Assembly: GCA_017590115.1 (NCBI GenBank) | Contig: JAGGNK010003335.1 | Coordinates: 7,813,916 to 7,877,915 of the forward strand | Length of the DNA stretch: 64,000 nucleotides | From: Montifringilla adamsi | Taxonomy: Eukaryota; Chordata; Aves; Passeriformes; Passeridae | Direction of reading: 5' to 3' | Shown here: positions 13,701-24,000 of the stretch, in pieces | Layout: every line of letters begins with the position of its first letter | How positions within the stretch are numbered: the first letter of the stretch is position 1 | The notes under the pieces: model-generated | Told to the model about the DNA's origin: nothing | Databases searched by the model: none | Seen by the model: the letters and a program-made list of their open reading frames with translations, nothing else | Translations under genes and position numbers: made by a program

Positions 13701-16700
13701 TGACAGAATAAATTACAATCCAAACCCTAAATCCAGACTCCAAGGCAGAACCAAGTTACCTTGTTGATGCTGTAACATTCCTGGAATCTGAGAGACTCCC
13801 TGTCATATCTAGATGCACCACAGCTGGACTTTCAACAGGTTTCTCTGTGCTGTCTTCTGGAAGTTCTTCTGACTGCTCAAGCTTTACATCTTCCTCTTCT
13901 TCCAAGAGATCATTGATCTAAAAAACATTTAATCAAAGATAAGGGATTGAAAAGTTCCTTTCAAGAGGTCCAGGGAATTAAAAAAGCATGAAAGGTATGG
14001 AAGTAACATGAAGAAGGAGAATGCTTTTTAATTTTAGGAAAAAACAGGCACACTAGACTTGCTTTTATGTAAAACTGTAAATTCTACACCATTAAAAAGC
14101 TGCTCTTGAATGCTGGACAAAAACTGAAAAGCACAAAGCACCTCTGATGCCATAAATGAACACACGCAGAATGAAGAAACAATAAAATCCCAACCACACT
14201 GAAATAATGAACTACACAACCTTTCTTCTTCTATGTCTAAAACTGATAATTCTCCTCTATTCCACAGGTAGCCTTATTCATGTATCAGAAGCATTTTCAA
14301 ACCCTCCTAGGGAAGACAATACAGAAGTCTATGAACCCAAACTTCAAAGCTCAAAATGAACACTTACAAAGTTTCTGTGCCCTTGTCTATTTTTGTTTCT
14401 TTGTTTCCAAACACAGATGTTTTTACTGAAGCAGCAAAATATGGCCAATTTAAAAAGTAAAACAATATAGCCAAGTGGTAACTCAAGACAGCAGAAACTT
14501 CATTTTTTAAAAAGCAACTATGTCTAAAACACAAAAAGGGAAAGAAAAAAGTGATTCCATTTGACTCCCAAGGTGCCTCTGTGACTGATTATTGATCTCC
14601 CAATCCTGCAAACCCAAAAATTAAAGCAGCGGCCTCAAGAAAACATGCTTTATAAAATCTGTCACCAGTGTAAAACAAAAACATTAAATTAAGAAAAACT
14701 GAAACTTCAGAAGTTTAAAATTACACAGAAGACAGAGAGAAGATATTTTTTAGTTTTTAAAAAGAGTGTAACGTGTTATATGGCACCACATTCCAGGCAA
14801 GAAACGTATTTATCCCTGATTTTCCTCTGTAACTGCAAGAGGATGTGCCAGTGAAGCAAAGGCAAGCCCACCCACACACTGGGGCAGATGCCAGCGGGGC
14901 TGTGCCCTGCAGGGACAGCGTCTCTTCTGTCCCACCGCACTGGCCTGACAGAAGTGCACTGTTGACATCTGGTGGAGACACCACGAAATTAAAGGGACAC
15001 CCCACCAGCCCTCCAGCTAAGGGAAAAAACAAACAAAACCACACACCAAACAGATTTTGTACTTAGGAAACCCTTTTGCTGAAACATATAACGAAGCACA
15101 GCCAAGCCAGTAATTTCAAAGCATGAGAGCACAGCAGCTCTGGTTTACAGAGCAGCTATCCCAACCCAGTGACAGCCTCCAGCTGCAGCAGTCACAGCCC
15201 AGCTTTGTTCAGCAGCTCCCTGCATGCAGCAGGGCTGTGGCAGCTCTCTGTGCCAGGTTCCTGCATGGAGCTTTGCAGAGTGGCACTGTTTGCTCCAGGA
15301 GCTCTCACAGCAGACACCGCTCACTCCAGAACCTGCTGCCCAGCCTGGCACACCAGACCAACACCTACTGCAGGGAAGAGGAAGCAGCCAACTGCCCCAG
15401 TGCTTGCCTTACCTGTCTTTCTAGAGGAGGGGTTTGTGAGATAGGCTGTAAAATTCAGCACTCTTTGTTACCTACCTTAGCAACTGCTTATTTTCCCCCT
15501 TTCCTCTTTACAGAAAACACATCATTTTCAAGTCTTAGAATCAGAAACACCATTCAAAAACTTTGGCACAGGAAAGCACCACTGATAACATCATCAAGTG
15601 GAGTGCAAGACCCTGCATGCTCCTGTAAGACACACCTAGAAATACTCTTGACCAAGACCAGAGTCGCCATTCATTTGATCAAAAAACAGTTCTTTATTCC
15701 TAAATTGGTAATTAGAAAGCTGTTTATAACAGTGTCTATGTTGGGCAGGATTTCACTCTTGGTTTAGCTCCTATATATTTTTCAATATAGTACAGTTACA
15801 CTTACTATAGAATCAAGAATTTCACAAGCATTAAGAAAATGCCAGGTTTTGTTAGTTTGCAGGAAACTTCTAAGTCATACTAAAGAAAATGTATTTCAAT
15901 AAATCTTTCATAACATAAATGTAAATGTATAACAGGCGGTTAAGTGGTAACATATAGCCACTCAAAATATTCTTACCTGCTCAGTTATTGAGCTTAAATC
16001 ATTAGTAGATGAAAAATCTTCCTCTTCATTTTCAAAAAACTCATAGTAGTTCTCCAGAAGTCCCGCCATTATTCTGCTAACTATTTCCTGTTCTTTCAGA
16101 TCCTCCACATCTGTGTAAATGCTAAAGATTTCAACACGGCTTTAGTTTAAAAATCTAAATGCAAATTTCCCCAAAGAACACCTCTGAATGTCTTCTATGA
16201 CTAAGTGCTACACTTGACACCATCATCCCCTGCCCATTCTGAACACACGCAACTTTAAGCATGCCTTTACACTACTGCCTTATAAAGCTTTATACCATTT
16301 TATATTTTAAAATCCTGGATTAGCAACTATTTAGTCAATTAAATTTTCATGAGGAGTATTTAAAAGTCAAATATTTTCCTGCGGAGAGGAAACAACAGTA
16401 TAAGCTGTACTTTACCAGCCTTCTCCCAGAACTGTTTTCTTGCTACAAATAGTAGCCTTTACATACTATCACTAAAATATTTGAACCTCAGAATAAATAC
16501 AGTAATGCAACAATCAAAACAGTGGTTTCTCATGCCACAGCTCAGAGACAAGCTGATGTTTAAATCTTAGAAAAATTGCAAAACTAAACTGGGGTGAGAA
16601 AGTGGGTGGGAACAGAAAAGGATTCTGCTTGAAACACATTGTGCACTTTGTTACTGTTGCTCAGGGACCAGGAATGACTTTAAACTACAGAGAGAACTCA

Positions 16701-19700
16701 AATTCCCACAGAAACAGTGAATTAACTTTTTTAATTAACTTACTGAAAAACATCCGGGCCAAAGACTGCAGCTAAAGAACTTGCTGACCAAATTTCTTCA
16801 TGATGTGATGCTACGTTAGCTAAAAATTTACACAGAAACTTTAACAAACTGTAATTAACAGGTGGAAGCTGCTGCAAGAGGAACCTCAACTTTCTTCCAA
16901 ATTCATCTTCATTATTATAATCTGAAAAAACAATACAAATATTTTAGTTACAAAGAAGGTATCTTTTCCTATTTGATAGCGATCAGCCTGTTGCCTCTGA
17001 CAATTACTTACTTCTGAAAAGACAACTGATTTGATCGGTGAAAACTTGCTTGCGTTTGTTCATTATTATCCACCACATTCTCTTCTGCACGTTTTCCCCA
17101 ATTAATGCCCACTCAAATTCCTGATTTCAGAGACCAAACTCCGTATGTTTTTGTTTTACCGTTGTTACATAACAACGGCTCCACAGAAGAGCTCTAGAGA
17201 GAGCAACAGCTCCAGATAGCGAGTTAACTGCCATCTACTTAAATTCTTCTGGCACACAAGCTGCTTTGACACCTTTTCCTTTACAAGCATCCCATTCTCA
17301 CCACTCTACCTGCTTTTATAATACTTAACTGATAAATCCAAGCTATCTCAATGTAATCATCTTCACATGTGCTTAGCGTGAAGCCTGCTGATTCAATTTC
17401 AGATCTGAGAAAGGGTCACCATAAAATCTCCTCATTCTCACCCCGTTTAACTACACTCTTCATCAAAATATGTCCCCATAAATCTTATTTGTTACCTCAT
17501 CAGCCTTACAGGCAGCAAGGTTCAAAGAATTACAGCTGTTTGTACCTAACTGAGAAATTTCATATATAGGAAATGTCAGGAAAGAAAAATGGGAGAAAAA
17601 TTGATACACAGATGCCTCCCTTTCTTTCTCAGACACTTGAAAACTCTTCTAAGATCAGTTAGAGAGGGAAAAGCACATTTGAAAATGATGAACATCTCTG
17701 CCTCTCTAGATGAGAGAGCAGAGACATCCTAGTCCTTAATATCTACAAAGTAAAGAGTGAGTAAATTCCCTGTTGAGCATGTACAGGAGCACCAAGCAGG
17801 ATCTGCAGGATTTCATTTGCTCAGACACAGACAACACCTACAGCAGCTGAATACAGGCAACCAAGCACAGAAAATGGTTGTCTAAGCACATAACACATTA
17901 AAATGAACATTTCATTGACAGTTCTTACTCTAGAAATGCACTTTGGAAACAGAACAGAAAAAAAAATACTTTAAAATGTACTTTAACAATGTAGACTTTT
18001 ATAAGAAAGGGACCACAGCAAGGTGATAATCAGACCACTCTGAACATACACATCTCCATGTTTTGTCTAACCAATCTCTCCTGAAACTTAAGTTCTAAAC
18101 AACCAGAGACCCAAAGGCAGAACGTTCTTACCCCTAACTGAAGTGCTCTGGTACTAAGGCAGGGATACACGCTTGTGGGACACATGGCCACGTGCACTGG
18201 GATGGCCACATTCACACCTCAATTAGCCAAATCACCTGTCTTAGAGGAACCATCTGCCTGCAATGAGCTCCTAACGACGCACACAGGCCACACCTTGCTG
18301 TGTAATGAAGGTATGCTGAGAACTAAACCTGACCTAATGATATGGAAGAACTGCTGAAGACCGAGAAAACCAGAACTAACACATAGGTCAACAATTACTA
18401 GCACCTTCTGCAGGTCTTTAAGCAATTCCTCTGCCTCATATGCAGAGGAATACATATGATGATGTATTTCTGAAAACTAACTGAGATATGTCTATCAGAC
18501 AGACAAAACCCAGTTAGAGAAATTCAAAAGTCTCGTTTTAGCATCTGAAAACACTGTTTTGAGTTTATGTGGTTTGATTTCCTTGTTATGGATAACTTTA
18601 AATTTTTATGAAATAACTTTTACACTTTAAAAAAGACAGTAAAGACAATAAGCTGCAAGTTTAAGTGAAGTGTCTCTACATATTGGACAAAAGGGAATTA
18701 AATGGGGACTTGCATGCTAGAAACAATCCATGTGTAAACCTATCCACAGTGCTCTATTCAAAGACAGAAGGAAAAAACCTATGGTCACACTAGATTTTAC
18801 AGTCATAGAATGGAATTCTGCTGTCACACCAAGTGAATATACTTCAGTCCCATTTCCAGTTCTGGTAGATACCATTGCAACCAAAGTGCACAGCAGTACT
18901 ATCACTATTATTATTACACAGAGCACCAAAGACACCTTAGTGGCAGTACAAATCTCAATACAATACTGGGTTTTACTCCTAAAATCATCAAATAAAAACA
19001 GTGAAGCAAAAAGAGTTATTACCTTGAGAAAGTTGCATCAAATGTATGTGCAAACTGCCTGGAATAACTGGCTCTGGAAGTTCTTGAAGAAAAAATCTAA
19101 GAAGGCTAATAGCTGAGGGTACATCTGCTTCTTTAACCAGGTCCACATCTTCTCCATTATCATATCGTTGCCGGAGCCACTCCACTGTCTCAGCATTCCC
19201 ATTGACTTGGAAAAGTCCTTCTTGTTCCAGACCCCCTGGGTCAGAAAAAAAAATTGCAGAAATAAACTTTTAGCTCTGGTATGGACAAATATATTGGAAA
19301 AATTAGTGATAATCAGCTATGCACAATTCCCACACTGACTGAAACATTTTCTGGACAACAGTTTTGCACAACTTCCAGCAGTTCCCTTCCCAACACACGA
19401 TTTCTTGTGCCCAGTAACAATAAAATAACATGGGAAATGTTAGCAGTACCTAAACCACAGCATTTCCTATGAGGTGCCCTGCAGAGCTGACTACATTACT
19501 GTTGGCTAGAAAACAGTGTTGGCTAGAAAACATAACAGAAGGAGCAAAGAAAGGAAGTAACCCAAAACAACCAAATTGCATCCAGTTGAATAATTAACTT
19601 CAGAAAACAATTACTCTTCAAACCCCACAATCCATTCTGCAAGAATAACAGTGAAATATGTTATTTTAAATACAGCAAGCTGATACATACCATGTTCCTC

Positions 19701-19847
19701 AATATAGTCCACGACATGGCGGACTATGAATGGAACCTCATTGTCTGGTTGCCCTTCTTGCTGCAGCTCATCAAGTGGAATTCCAAATATTTTGTTAGCA
19801 AGAACAGAGTTGCAGTTACTCAAGGAAGGGGAGGAGCTCTTCCTCAT
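1018..19847 (-). CDS. FAM13B: FAM13B, coding region (5' part; continues past left edge)
   Basis: Twelve minus-strand coding exons, all with AG/GT borders and compatible phases, join into about 495 codons: 19691-19847, 19023-19235, 16744-16921, 15977-16121, 13760-13917, 7992-8033, 6822-6980, 4756-4891, 4510-4533, 2160-2227, 1538-1592 and 1018-1165. The product begins [10 protein letters not shown] RhoGAP-like domain covers about residues 20-220, followed by an acidic Glu/Asp/Ser-rich linker with the motif [18 protein letters not shown] (about 298-315). The sequence agrees with my memory of vertebrate FAM13B along its length. RhoGAP domains stimulate GTP hydrolysis by Rho GTPases in the cytoplasm. 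Here the arginine-finger position is Gln62 and the usual Asn before LA is Ser172, so catalysis is doubtful. The C-terminal half, including the family's coiled-coil region, lies outside the window. Synteny with WNT8A supports FAM13B over its paralogues FAM13A and FAM13C. Confidence 0.95.
1538..1592 (-). other. FAM13B: FAM13B coding exon (55 nt), residues 427-445
   Basis: Acceptor gtcttctttttag and donor TTTCTG then gtaaga. It encodes [18 protein letters not shown]. Phase 2 in and phase 0 out. A 26-base T run at 1672-1697 lies about 80 nt upstream in the minus sense. Confidence 0.83.
1672..1697. repeat. T26 homopolymer
   Basis: An uninterrupted run of 26 T on the plus strand in a FAM13B intron. 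Its length is likely to vary and to be error-prone in sequencing. Confidence 0.9.
2160..2227 (-). other. FAM13B: FAM13B coding exon, residues 405-427
   Basis: Acceptor tttttcctaacag and donor GAAAG then gtttgt. It encodes [20 protein letters not shown], alignable to the ILLEPC stretch I recall in FAM13B. The donor lacks the usual purine at +3, so it looks weak. It ends in phase 2. Confidence 0.83.
4510..4533 (-). other. FAM13B: FAM13B candidate 24-nt microexon, residues 397-404
   Basis: A strong acceptor (ccattcttctttcacag) and strong donor (gtaagc) bracket 24 nt encoding IPALPSAE in phase 0, between two phase-0 borders. It can be included or skipped without breaking the frame. I do not recall this segment from the main human isoform, so it may be alternative. 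It was found from splice signals only. Confidence 0.6.
4756..4891 (-). other. FAM13B: FAM13B coding exon, residues 351-396
   Basis: Acceptor tgtatctttag and donor ATTCAG then gtgaga. It encodes an acidic stretch ([20 protein letters not shown], then [10 protein letters not shown]). It ends in phase 0. A 21-bp tandem duplication lies just upstream of the acceptor. Confidence 0.88.
4921..4962. repeat. 21-bp tandem duplication beside a FAM13B acceptor
   Basis: Two copies of a 21-bp unit beginning acctgttgttacaactt. In the minus sense each carries a branch-point-like TTGTAAC, 30-70 nt upstream of the acceptor at 4892. Confidence 0.85.
6822..6980 (-). other. FAM13B: FAM13B coding exon, residues 298-351
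   Basis: The acceptor has a long T tract (attttttttttttttag) and the donor is AACCA then gtaaga. It encodes the well conserved [20 protein letters not shown], a Gln run, and an acidic tail. Phase 2 in and out. Confidence 0.93.
7992..8033 (-). other. FAM13B: FAM13B short coding exon (42 nt), residues 284-297
   Basis: Acceptor ctttattgcag and donor GCAGA then gtaagt. It encodes [14 protein letters not shown], matching the [11 protein letters not shown] stretch I recall in FAM13B. Phase 2 in and out, so it could be skipped without a frameshift. Confidence 0.88.
13760..13917 (-). other. FAM13B: FAM13B coding exon, residues 232-284 (acidic linker)
   Basis: Acceptor aatgttttttag and donor ACAAG then gtaact. 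It encodes [20 protein letters not shown] and a less conserved Ser/Thr-rich tail. It ends in phase 2. Confidence 0.88.
15977..16121 (-). other. FAM13B: FAM13B coding exon, residues 183-231 (RhoGAP end)
   Basis: Acceptor gaaatctttag and donor GAGCAG then gtaaga. It encodes [18 protein letters not shown], then [16 protein letters not shown] and a Ser/Thr-rich end. It closes the RhoGAP-like domain and starts the acidic linker. It ends in phase 0. Confidence 0.93.
16744..16921 (-). other. FAM13B: FAM13B coding exon, residues 124-183 (RhoGAP middle)
   Basis: Acceptor ttgttttttcag and donor TTTTTCA then gtaagt. It encodes [20 protein letters not shown] and [12 protein letters not shown], the latter being the RhoGAP NLAxVFGP block with Ser172 where Asn is usual. 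It ends in phase 2, splitting His183. Confidence 0.93.
19023..19235 (-). other. FAM13B: FAM13B coding exon, residues 53-124 (RhoGAP N-part)
   Basis: Acceptor ctgacccag before 19235 and donor CTCAAG then gtaata. It encodes [15 protein letters not shown] and the conserved RhoGAP block [13 protein letters not shown]. The arginine-finger position (GIFRxxG in active members) is Gln62 here. It is entered and left in phase 1. Confidence 0.93.
19501..19534. repeat. 17-bp tandem duplication
   Basis: Two copies of a unit starting gttggctagaaaac, period 17, within a FAM13B intron. It looks like a small replication-slippage event. Confidence 0.75.
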
Positions 19848-19881
19848 ATCTTTTTGCAGCCAAAAATCAAAGCTGTCTTTT
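19691..19881 (-). other. FAM13B: FAM13B exon 3, carrying the start codon
   Basis: The acceptor (ctcctattgacag) precedes 19881 and the donor (GAACATG then gtatgt) follows 19691. ATG is at 19847-19845 with G at -3. It is chosen because the protein from here matches the known FAM13B N-terminus ([19 protein letters not shown]). Residues 1-52 plus the first base of Gly53 are encoded. The in-frame ATG farther upstream lies in intron sequence. Confidence 0.9.
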
Positions 19882-20856
19882 CTGTCAATAGGAGAAATTA
19901 AAACCAAAAGGCCCACTTCAATGCATGTTTTTGAAAGCATTAATCTGTAACACAGTGTTTTAATTACCTAATGCAAATACTCTCTAGTCTGTCTCCATCC
20001 ATGCACTGCTTTAATGGACAGCTCTGTAATGACTCCAAACACAGCCTACTCAATAAACAACTATCACTGAGGTGTTCTGTCCAACCCTCAACAGAGGACT
20101 GAGAAAAACATATACAGCAGCAAGAAAAATGCAGAAAATTCTAGTTACCACATTTCTAATTAAGTTCTAAGGTATTTTGGTAGATTCCTCAGTACTTTTT
20201 CTGACAGTATTTAATAGCCAGGCTTTTGAAACTCAATACAAAAGCCTCTTAACAGGAAATGAAACCAGTGGATCACACCAAACCAAAACCCTAAGTTTCA
20301 ATCATATAAAATGACTAAGTATTTTGTGATACACAACTGCACTGTAATAATTTTAAAATATACTTGGCATTTTCTGGTCCACATAATAAAGATTTCAACA
20401 CCTGCATCAAATTAAAATTTTTAGTGAACAGAAAACCCCCAAAACTAGTTTTTAGATGCTCAGTGATACCATTCTATCATGCAGAAGCTCGAGCTTCACT
20501 TGCAAGTCTTTGCTTGATATAGGATCTAGATAGATAACAAAGGGCAGTGTAAGTCAGTCAGGCTGTAATCCTGTCAAAACCAAAATATTTCTTCTAGGAA
20601 AGAAAAAAAATGTCCTTTCAAAATAAATAATAAAAAGAAAAGAAAACATACTTGCTTAAATGCAAGCAGTCACTTTGACAGAAGTTGGCACACAGAACAT
20701 AAAGTATATGCTGTTAGTCAAAGCACTGCAACCAAACTAAAATTCTCTGTTTACCAAGAGGTAAATTCTAATAGATTAGACATTCTGAAATCCACACTTG
20801 CTTTTCTTTTTTTTTCCCCCCCAGCAAAACAAGTTAAGAAACCCACCTCAGAGTAC

Positions 20857-20925
20857 TTAAACAGCCGAGTTTGAAAAACGCTTTCTGCGCCAGCTGCCCT
20901 CACTGACCAAGCATTCTTTTGTCAT
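20857..20925 (-). CDS. Upstream ORF 2 in FAM13B 5'UTR
   Basis: A 22-codon ORF plus stop, beginning at the base after the stop of upstream ORF 1. Its product is basic near the middle (SWRRKRFS). It ends 10 nt before the exon donor, so it closes within exon 2. Whether it is translated is unknown. Confidence 0.35.
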   Translation of the reverse strand: MTKECLVSEGSWRRKRFSNSAV

Positions 20926-20973
20926 TTATGGTTGTTTAAGATTATGGCAAAAGATCAGCCTGTAGTTCCTCAT
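20926..20973 (-). CDS. Upstream ORF 1 in FAM13B 5'UTR
   Basis: A 15-codon ORF plus stop in exon 2, starting ATGAGGAAC and ending at the TAA that directly abuts the next ATG (TAAATG). The -3 base is C, so the start context is weak. If the exon is used, it could lower initiation at the FAM13B start. There is no evidence of translation. Confidence 0.35.
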   Translation of the reverse strand: MRNYRLIFCHNLKQP

Positions 20974-21013
20974 TGAAGAATAGCAGAACTCGATCAGTAC
21001 TTCAGCAGTTAAT

Positions 21014-24000
21014 CTGAAAATAAAGAAAATATTATTAGATCATAAAGTTTTCAACAGTTTTAATCTCAGTCAGGAATCCAAACATCACGTTAGAGGAATT
21101 CTTGTCAAATCATCAGTTTCTTGTTCTGAACAAGAAAGCATAAAGGTCACATTAGCACAGCTTACGAGAGAGCCCCTAAAACAGCAAATCCCTCTTTTCA
21201 CTTATGAGCTAACCAAATCTGAAGTGAAAGTTAGCATAGGACATCTAAATCTTAACAATTATGAAATAATTTGCAGACTCATTCAATCCTCTTCCAAAGA
21301 ATCAAGGAGGGCTAAGTAGCTTACACAGTGTTTTAAAGCACCTACCATACTAAAACATTTAATGGCTATGAAATTTTTAGAAGGATCTCAGGCACTGGTC
21401 TAATTCAACATCTTTAAACAAGATGTTGCAAGAGCAAAACCAAAATCCTAACTAAGGAACCTTTACAGTCAACCAGTTTTTGATGGTACTGATCATCTTT
21501 TCTAGGAAGTTGACTACGTGTCCTAACTGCCAGTTCAAAGTCCAAGTGATCATCAGGTCTGGATACAGGAAGCAACTTCCCCCATGTCAGATTCCATAGA
21601 CCCACCCACATTTTTGCCACCTTTTATTTAGAATCCAGATTATCTGGACAGTTTTCATGTTCTCAGCTCTCAAAATAGCTACAAACCACAGTAAACCAGC
21701 TTTATGATTTTCTGTGGTATTAAAAATTTAAATTGCAGCTTCATGGCACAGTGGAGCCAATGTAATGTGTAATGCCCAGAATCAAAGGGTCTCCTCAGCC
21801 CCCTGATCTCCCCCAGTACCTGCTCTAAATAAACTCAAGCAACTGTGATTGGGCAAAACAAGCTTGTGACATACACATAACCACAACACTCATCACCAAA
21901 ACTAGACAATAAAGAGGCTTTCCACAGCTTCAAAAAATTCACTGAAACCTTTTGTTTCGTAACTGGAGATTGATATGACAGCCTGGAGACAAGTACCTTC
22001 CCTCCCTTTGTTCTCCCACACCAGCTCCTGCTTCTGTTCCACATAAGGACAAATAAACTTTATCTTCACTTGCAAATTCCTGACAACCAAGCCCTCTGCT
22101 TTCAGTACCAAAATGCCAGACCATTCATTAGCCTATCACAACAGGAGCCCAGAGTACTCTCAGTAGTTTGAATAAAGCAGTTTTCCTCTCCCAACCCTCC
22201 CCAAACTGCATCCATGTGCTAAGGCAGTTGGTCATAAGCTGTATGTGAGACTACTTCCACCTCCTCAGCATTTTCTTGCATTGAGGCCTAGAGGAAAAAA
22301 TATTTCAGGCTTAAAAGTGTTTAAATTGTCTATTGCCTTGTATTACACACAGGCTGTAAACCTGTTAAGTCTCAACACAAGTGAATCCTGGTCTGAGATC
22401 AGGACCCCAGGTGAGCTGACAAAAGAAAATGAAGGGTTATATTCTAGTCAATGGGTTTTACTTTTTCTTTTACCCTATCATAATCAAATCTGTTATTACC
22501 AATTCTTGGTTACTAAAAGATTCTATCAGATTCCAACAACGATGCAGCTGCAATTCATGACCCTCCTACAATTAATGGAGGCCTTGTACAACCATTTTTC
22601 TTATTGTTCTGGTATTTTAAGTGAAAGTCAACGTCTCTGCACATAAGTAGATTTTAATCAATCCAAATATATCAAGCAAAATTTAAGATATGAAGTTGCA
22701 CACAGTCTATTTTCTCAAGCTCTACCAAAGTCAGCTTGTCCACAATGAACCAGAAAACCTCACACTGGCCAGCTGTGGGGTGAAGGGCAGCTGGGAGAAA
22801 ACCTTTGATGGATCTGCCACAATGCTTCAGGCTGACTTGGTAAAACCAACAAATAAACCTTCAAAACAATCATCATCTAATAAAAAGACCAAATTAGAAC
22901 TAGCCACTTCTTTTTAATTCTGCACCAAATGAACAATCCTGCAGCCCAGCTTTCTCAGCAGAGGTAACTTTGTGCTCAGTTCACTGACATGAAAGCTCAG
23001 CCACTTTTGCCAGGTGGATGAACAGGCTGCTTGAATATTCATTTCATTCAAGAGGCATGAAAAAAAGAAAAAAAAATACAGACTTCTATTTTAACTGGCT
23101 TGGCAAGGTAAGAATGAAGTTGAAATAGCCTGGTTGTCTCATTGTTAGAGCAAAACTGGATTTACAACCCAGGTTTAGACTTTGAAGAAAGCTTTACATG
23201 GCTTATTATCACCTAGAAAAAGTAGTGAAAGCCTCATTTTCACCCTCTCAGACACACACACACTTTAATACACATTTCAATATATCCTTATACACGATAA
23301 TCCATTTTCAGAGCATTTCAGTCTTTTCCCTTTCAGTTCAGGCTTTGGTATCCTTACAGGCTGTGATACAATTAATCTGACATTTACAAAGTCTAGAAAG
23401 AGCTAGAAAGTCTGGAAGTTATTCAGCTTTCAGCAAGTTTTACTTCCTGCTATTTCCAACATTGTAAAAAACTGTTAATAATTAAACATTTTATCTTCAC
23501 TTTTTATATGGATCAGAAGCTTTCCCACTTGCCCTCCCGTGACTCAGGAAGCGCAGCACGTCACTGCAGACACACATGAGAACTAGGACAGGACATGTAA
23601 CCTTCAGGATTATTTCCAGAGTCCTTTACAGATTCTCAGCAATGATGTGGAGTTTTTAATACTTTTTTTTACCCCAACCAAACAACTGAGGAAACAGGAG
23701 CTAACCCACTCAGTCAACTCTTTCTACTTTTACCCATATTATCCTGATCCTTTTGAGCACATGCTTTCCCCTCACAATTTCATAACCTAAATGCTTCACA
23801 AGTTCTATCAAGAAAAAGACAAAAAATAGCAACTAAAAAAAACCAAAAAAACCCACACAAAAGAAAACTACCTAGCTTGAGTTTAATTATAAACATTCTG
23901 GTTGCATTTTTTTCAATCTACTTCCCCTCCTTGTTACTACAAACATTTAAAAACATCCTTAAAAGCTACAATCATGCTTTACAAAACATAAACGCAGGAA

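Larger units (their letters stand above)
20847..21013 (-). other. FAM13B: FAM13B non-coding exon 2 (5'UTR)
   Basis: On the minus strand a pyrimidine-rich acceptor (tttctttattttcag) precedes 21013, and a donor (CTCTGAG then gtgggt) follows 20847, giving a 167-nt exon. It lies between the CpG island and the start-codon exon. It contains two short upstream ORFs and no frame leading into the main ORF, so it is read as 5'UTR. It was identified from splice signals only. Confidence 0.6.

Noticed and set aside
15123..15767. 214-codon plus-strand ORF within a FAM13B intron
   Set aside because: It lies antisense to the intron, shows no domain, and its composition is that of chance reading frames in a GC-richer patch. 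No splice partners were seen.
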